This document shows, in pieces, positions 63,423 to 64,000 of a stretch of DNA of 64,000 bases. Location: positions 124,001-188,000 of the forward strand of contig JANQKR010000037.1 of NCBI GenBank assembly GCA_028281025.1, written 5' to 3'. Made by a program: the position numbers and the translations under genes. Source of the stretch: Croceivirga sp. (GTDB lineage Bacteria; Bacteroidota; Bacteroidia; Flavobacteriales; Flavobacteriaceae). Below the pieces are notes generated by a model. It searched no databases. It was not told where the DNA came from and saw only the letters and a program-made list of their open reading frames with translations. Each line of letters opens with the position of its first letter. Position 1 is the stretch's first letter.

Positions 63423-64000
63423 TTATTCCTCTATCAGCACCCATTCGCCTTTATTGATCAAAGGCTCTGCTTGTTTGAACTTTACCGTTTTGCTTTCACC
63501 GGACATTACATGCTTGATGGTGACACGTTCATTTCGCCCAATTTTTGGACGTTCCCGGACAATGGTTTCCGTTTTTTGGGGACGTTGGCCCTGCGTTTGT
63601 CCGGCAGCCCTGTTTTGGGCAGCAAGTTCATCGCTGTTTGGAATCTCTTCCTTGGTGGTGCGTAGTTTTTCCTTGGGTCTGCGTACCGTTCTGGCCTCCC
63701 GGATTTGATTGGTATTCCCTGCGGGCAACTCCCCTTTGAACAAGAAGGAAATAACTTCCTTGTTTACCTTGTCGATCATACTTTTGAAGAGCTCAAAGGC
63801 CTCGAACTTATAAATCAATAGGGGGTCTTTTTGCTCATGGACCGCAAGCTGTACGGACTGTTTCAGTTCGTCCATTTTTCGTAGGTGCGTTTTCCAGGAG
63901 TCATCTATGATGGCAAGGGTAATGTTCTTTTCAAAATCGTTTACCAACTGTTTCCCATTACTTTCATAGGCATCTTTAAGATTGGTGACCACATTTAAGG
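63423..64000 (-). CDS. secA: Preprotein translocase ATPase SecA, C-terminal part
   Basis: The open frame continues to the window edge, so only the last ~192 residues are seen. FEKNITLAIIDDSWKTHLRKMDELKQSVQLAVHEQKDPLLIYKFEAFELFKSMI is the helical scaffold/wing end of SecA. The tail is a Gln/Arg-rich linker and ends QAEPLINKGEWVLIEE, without the CxCxSGxxY(H/C) zinc finger that binds SecB in Proteobacteria. Such a tail is typical of Bacteroidota SecA. A terminator follows. Confidence 0.92.
   Translation of the reverse strand, partial: LNVVTNLKDAYESNGKQLVNDFEKNITLAIIDDSWKTHLRKMDELKQSVQLAVHEQKDPLLIYKFEAFELFKSMIDKVNKEVISFLFKGELPAGNTNQIREARTVRRPKEKLRTTKEEIPNSDELAAQNRAAGQTQGQRPQKTETIVRERPKIGRNERVTIKHVMSGESKTVKFKQAEPLINKGEWVLIEE

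Overview
The window looks like a chromosomal segment of a member of the Flavobacteriaceae (Bacteroidota), probably marine; I cannot fix the genus. Evidence: the bacillithiol enzyme BshC, a Thermus-type NADP isocitrate dehydrogenase, a SecA tail without the C-terminal zinc finger, the rlmD-DUF6452-DUF6048 block, DUF6768 and DUF6134 proteins, and TAnnTTTG -7 boxes, the Bacteroidota promoter signature, in front of several genes. No tRNA, rRNA, CRISPR array, transposase or integrase is visible.

Bases 1-8100 form an accessory, repeat-rich region. It holds the 3' part of a C10 cysteine protease with a lipoprotein partner, two orphan genes separated by an attC-like inverted repeat, a 22-bp tandem array, three copies of a ~107-bp intergenic repeat, an amino-acid permease, a MntA/HepT toxin-antitoxin pair, a PheC-like cyclohexadienyl dehydratase and a protein with two four-cysteine motifs. 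The MntA/HepT-PheC segment lies between two nearly identical 68-bp direct repeats.

Bases 8300-21000 are mostly core genes: an outer-membrane barrel, rlmD-DUF6452-DUF6048, a sigma factor with its DUF6768 partner, ornithine aminotransferase, a carboxypeptidase-regulatory-like protein, a VOC protein, an M14 peptidase, bshC and a PNPOx-like flavoprotein.

Bases 21200-30900 are a sugar-utilisation locus. One minus-strand operon encodes a solute-binding lipoprotein, permease, GH32, permease, ABC ATPase, GH65 phosphorylase and beta-phosphoglucomutase. A divergent AraC regulator sits above a promoter with two repeats spaced 21 bp. The proposed route is ABC import, cytoplasmic hydrolysis of a fructoside, phosphorolysis of an alpha-glucoside, and conversion of beta-glucose-1-phosphate to glucose-6-phosphate. 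It is built around an ABC importer, with no SusC/SusD pair in view.

Bases 30900-57300 are housekeeping and envelope genes: SIMPL protein, guaA-LysM/PBP fold-OsmC-DUF922, isocitrate dehydrogenase, GH20, SGNH and alpha/beta hydrolases, mazG, a MATE pump behind two heptamer repeat tracts, PAP2 and GT39 lipid/sugar enzymes, nadAB, a flippase/GT2 pair, meaB, a sigma/membrane protein/DUF4097 operon, msrA, an MBL hydrolase and an M23 peptidase.

Bases 57300-58360 carry a tandemly duplicated module of a small secreted basic protein followed by a tiny single-span membrane protein, with matching upstream DNA. The window ends with an amidohydrolase, a second M14 peptidase, an orphan histidine kinase and the 3' end of secA.
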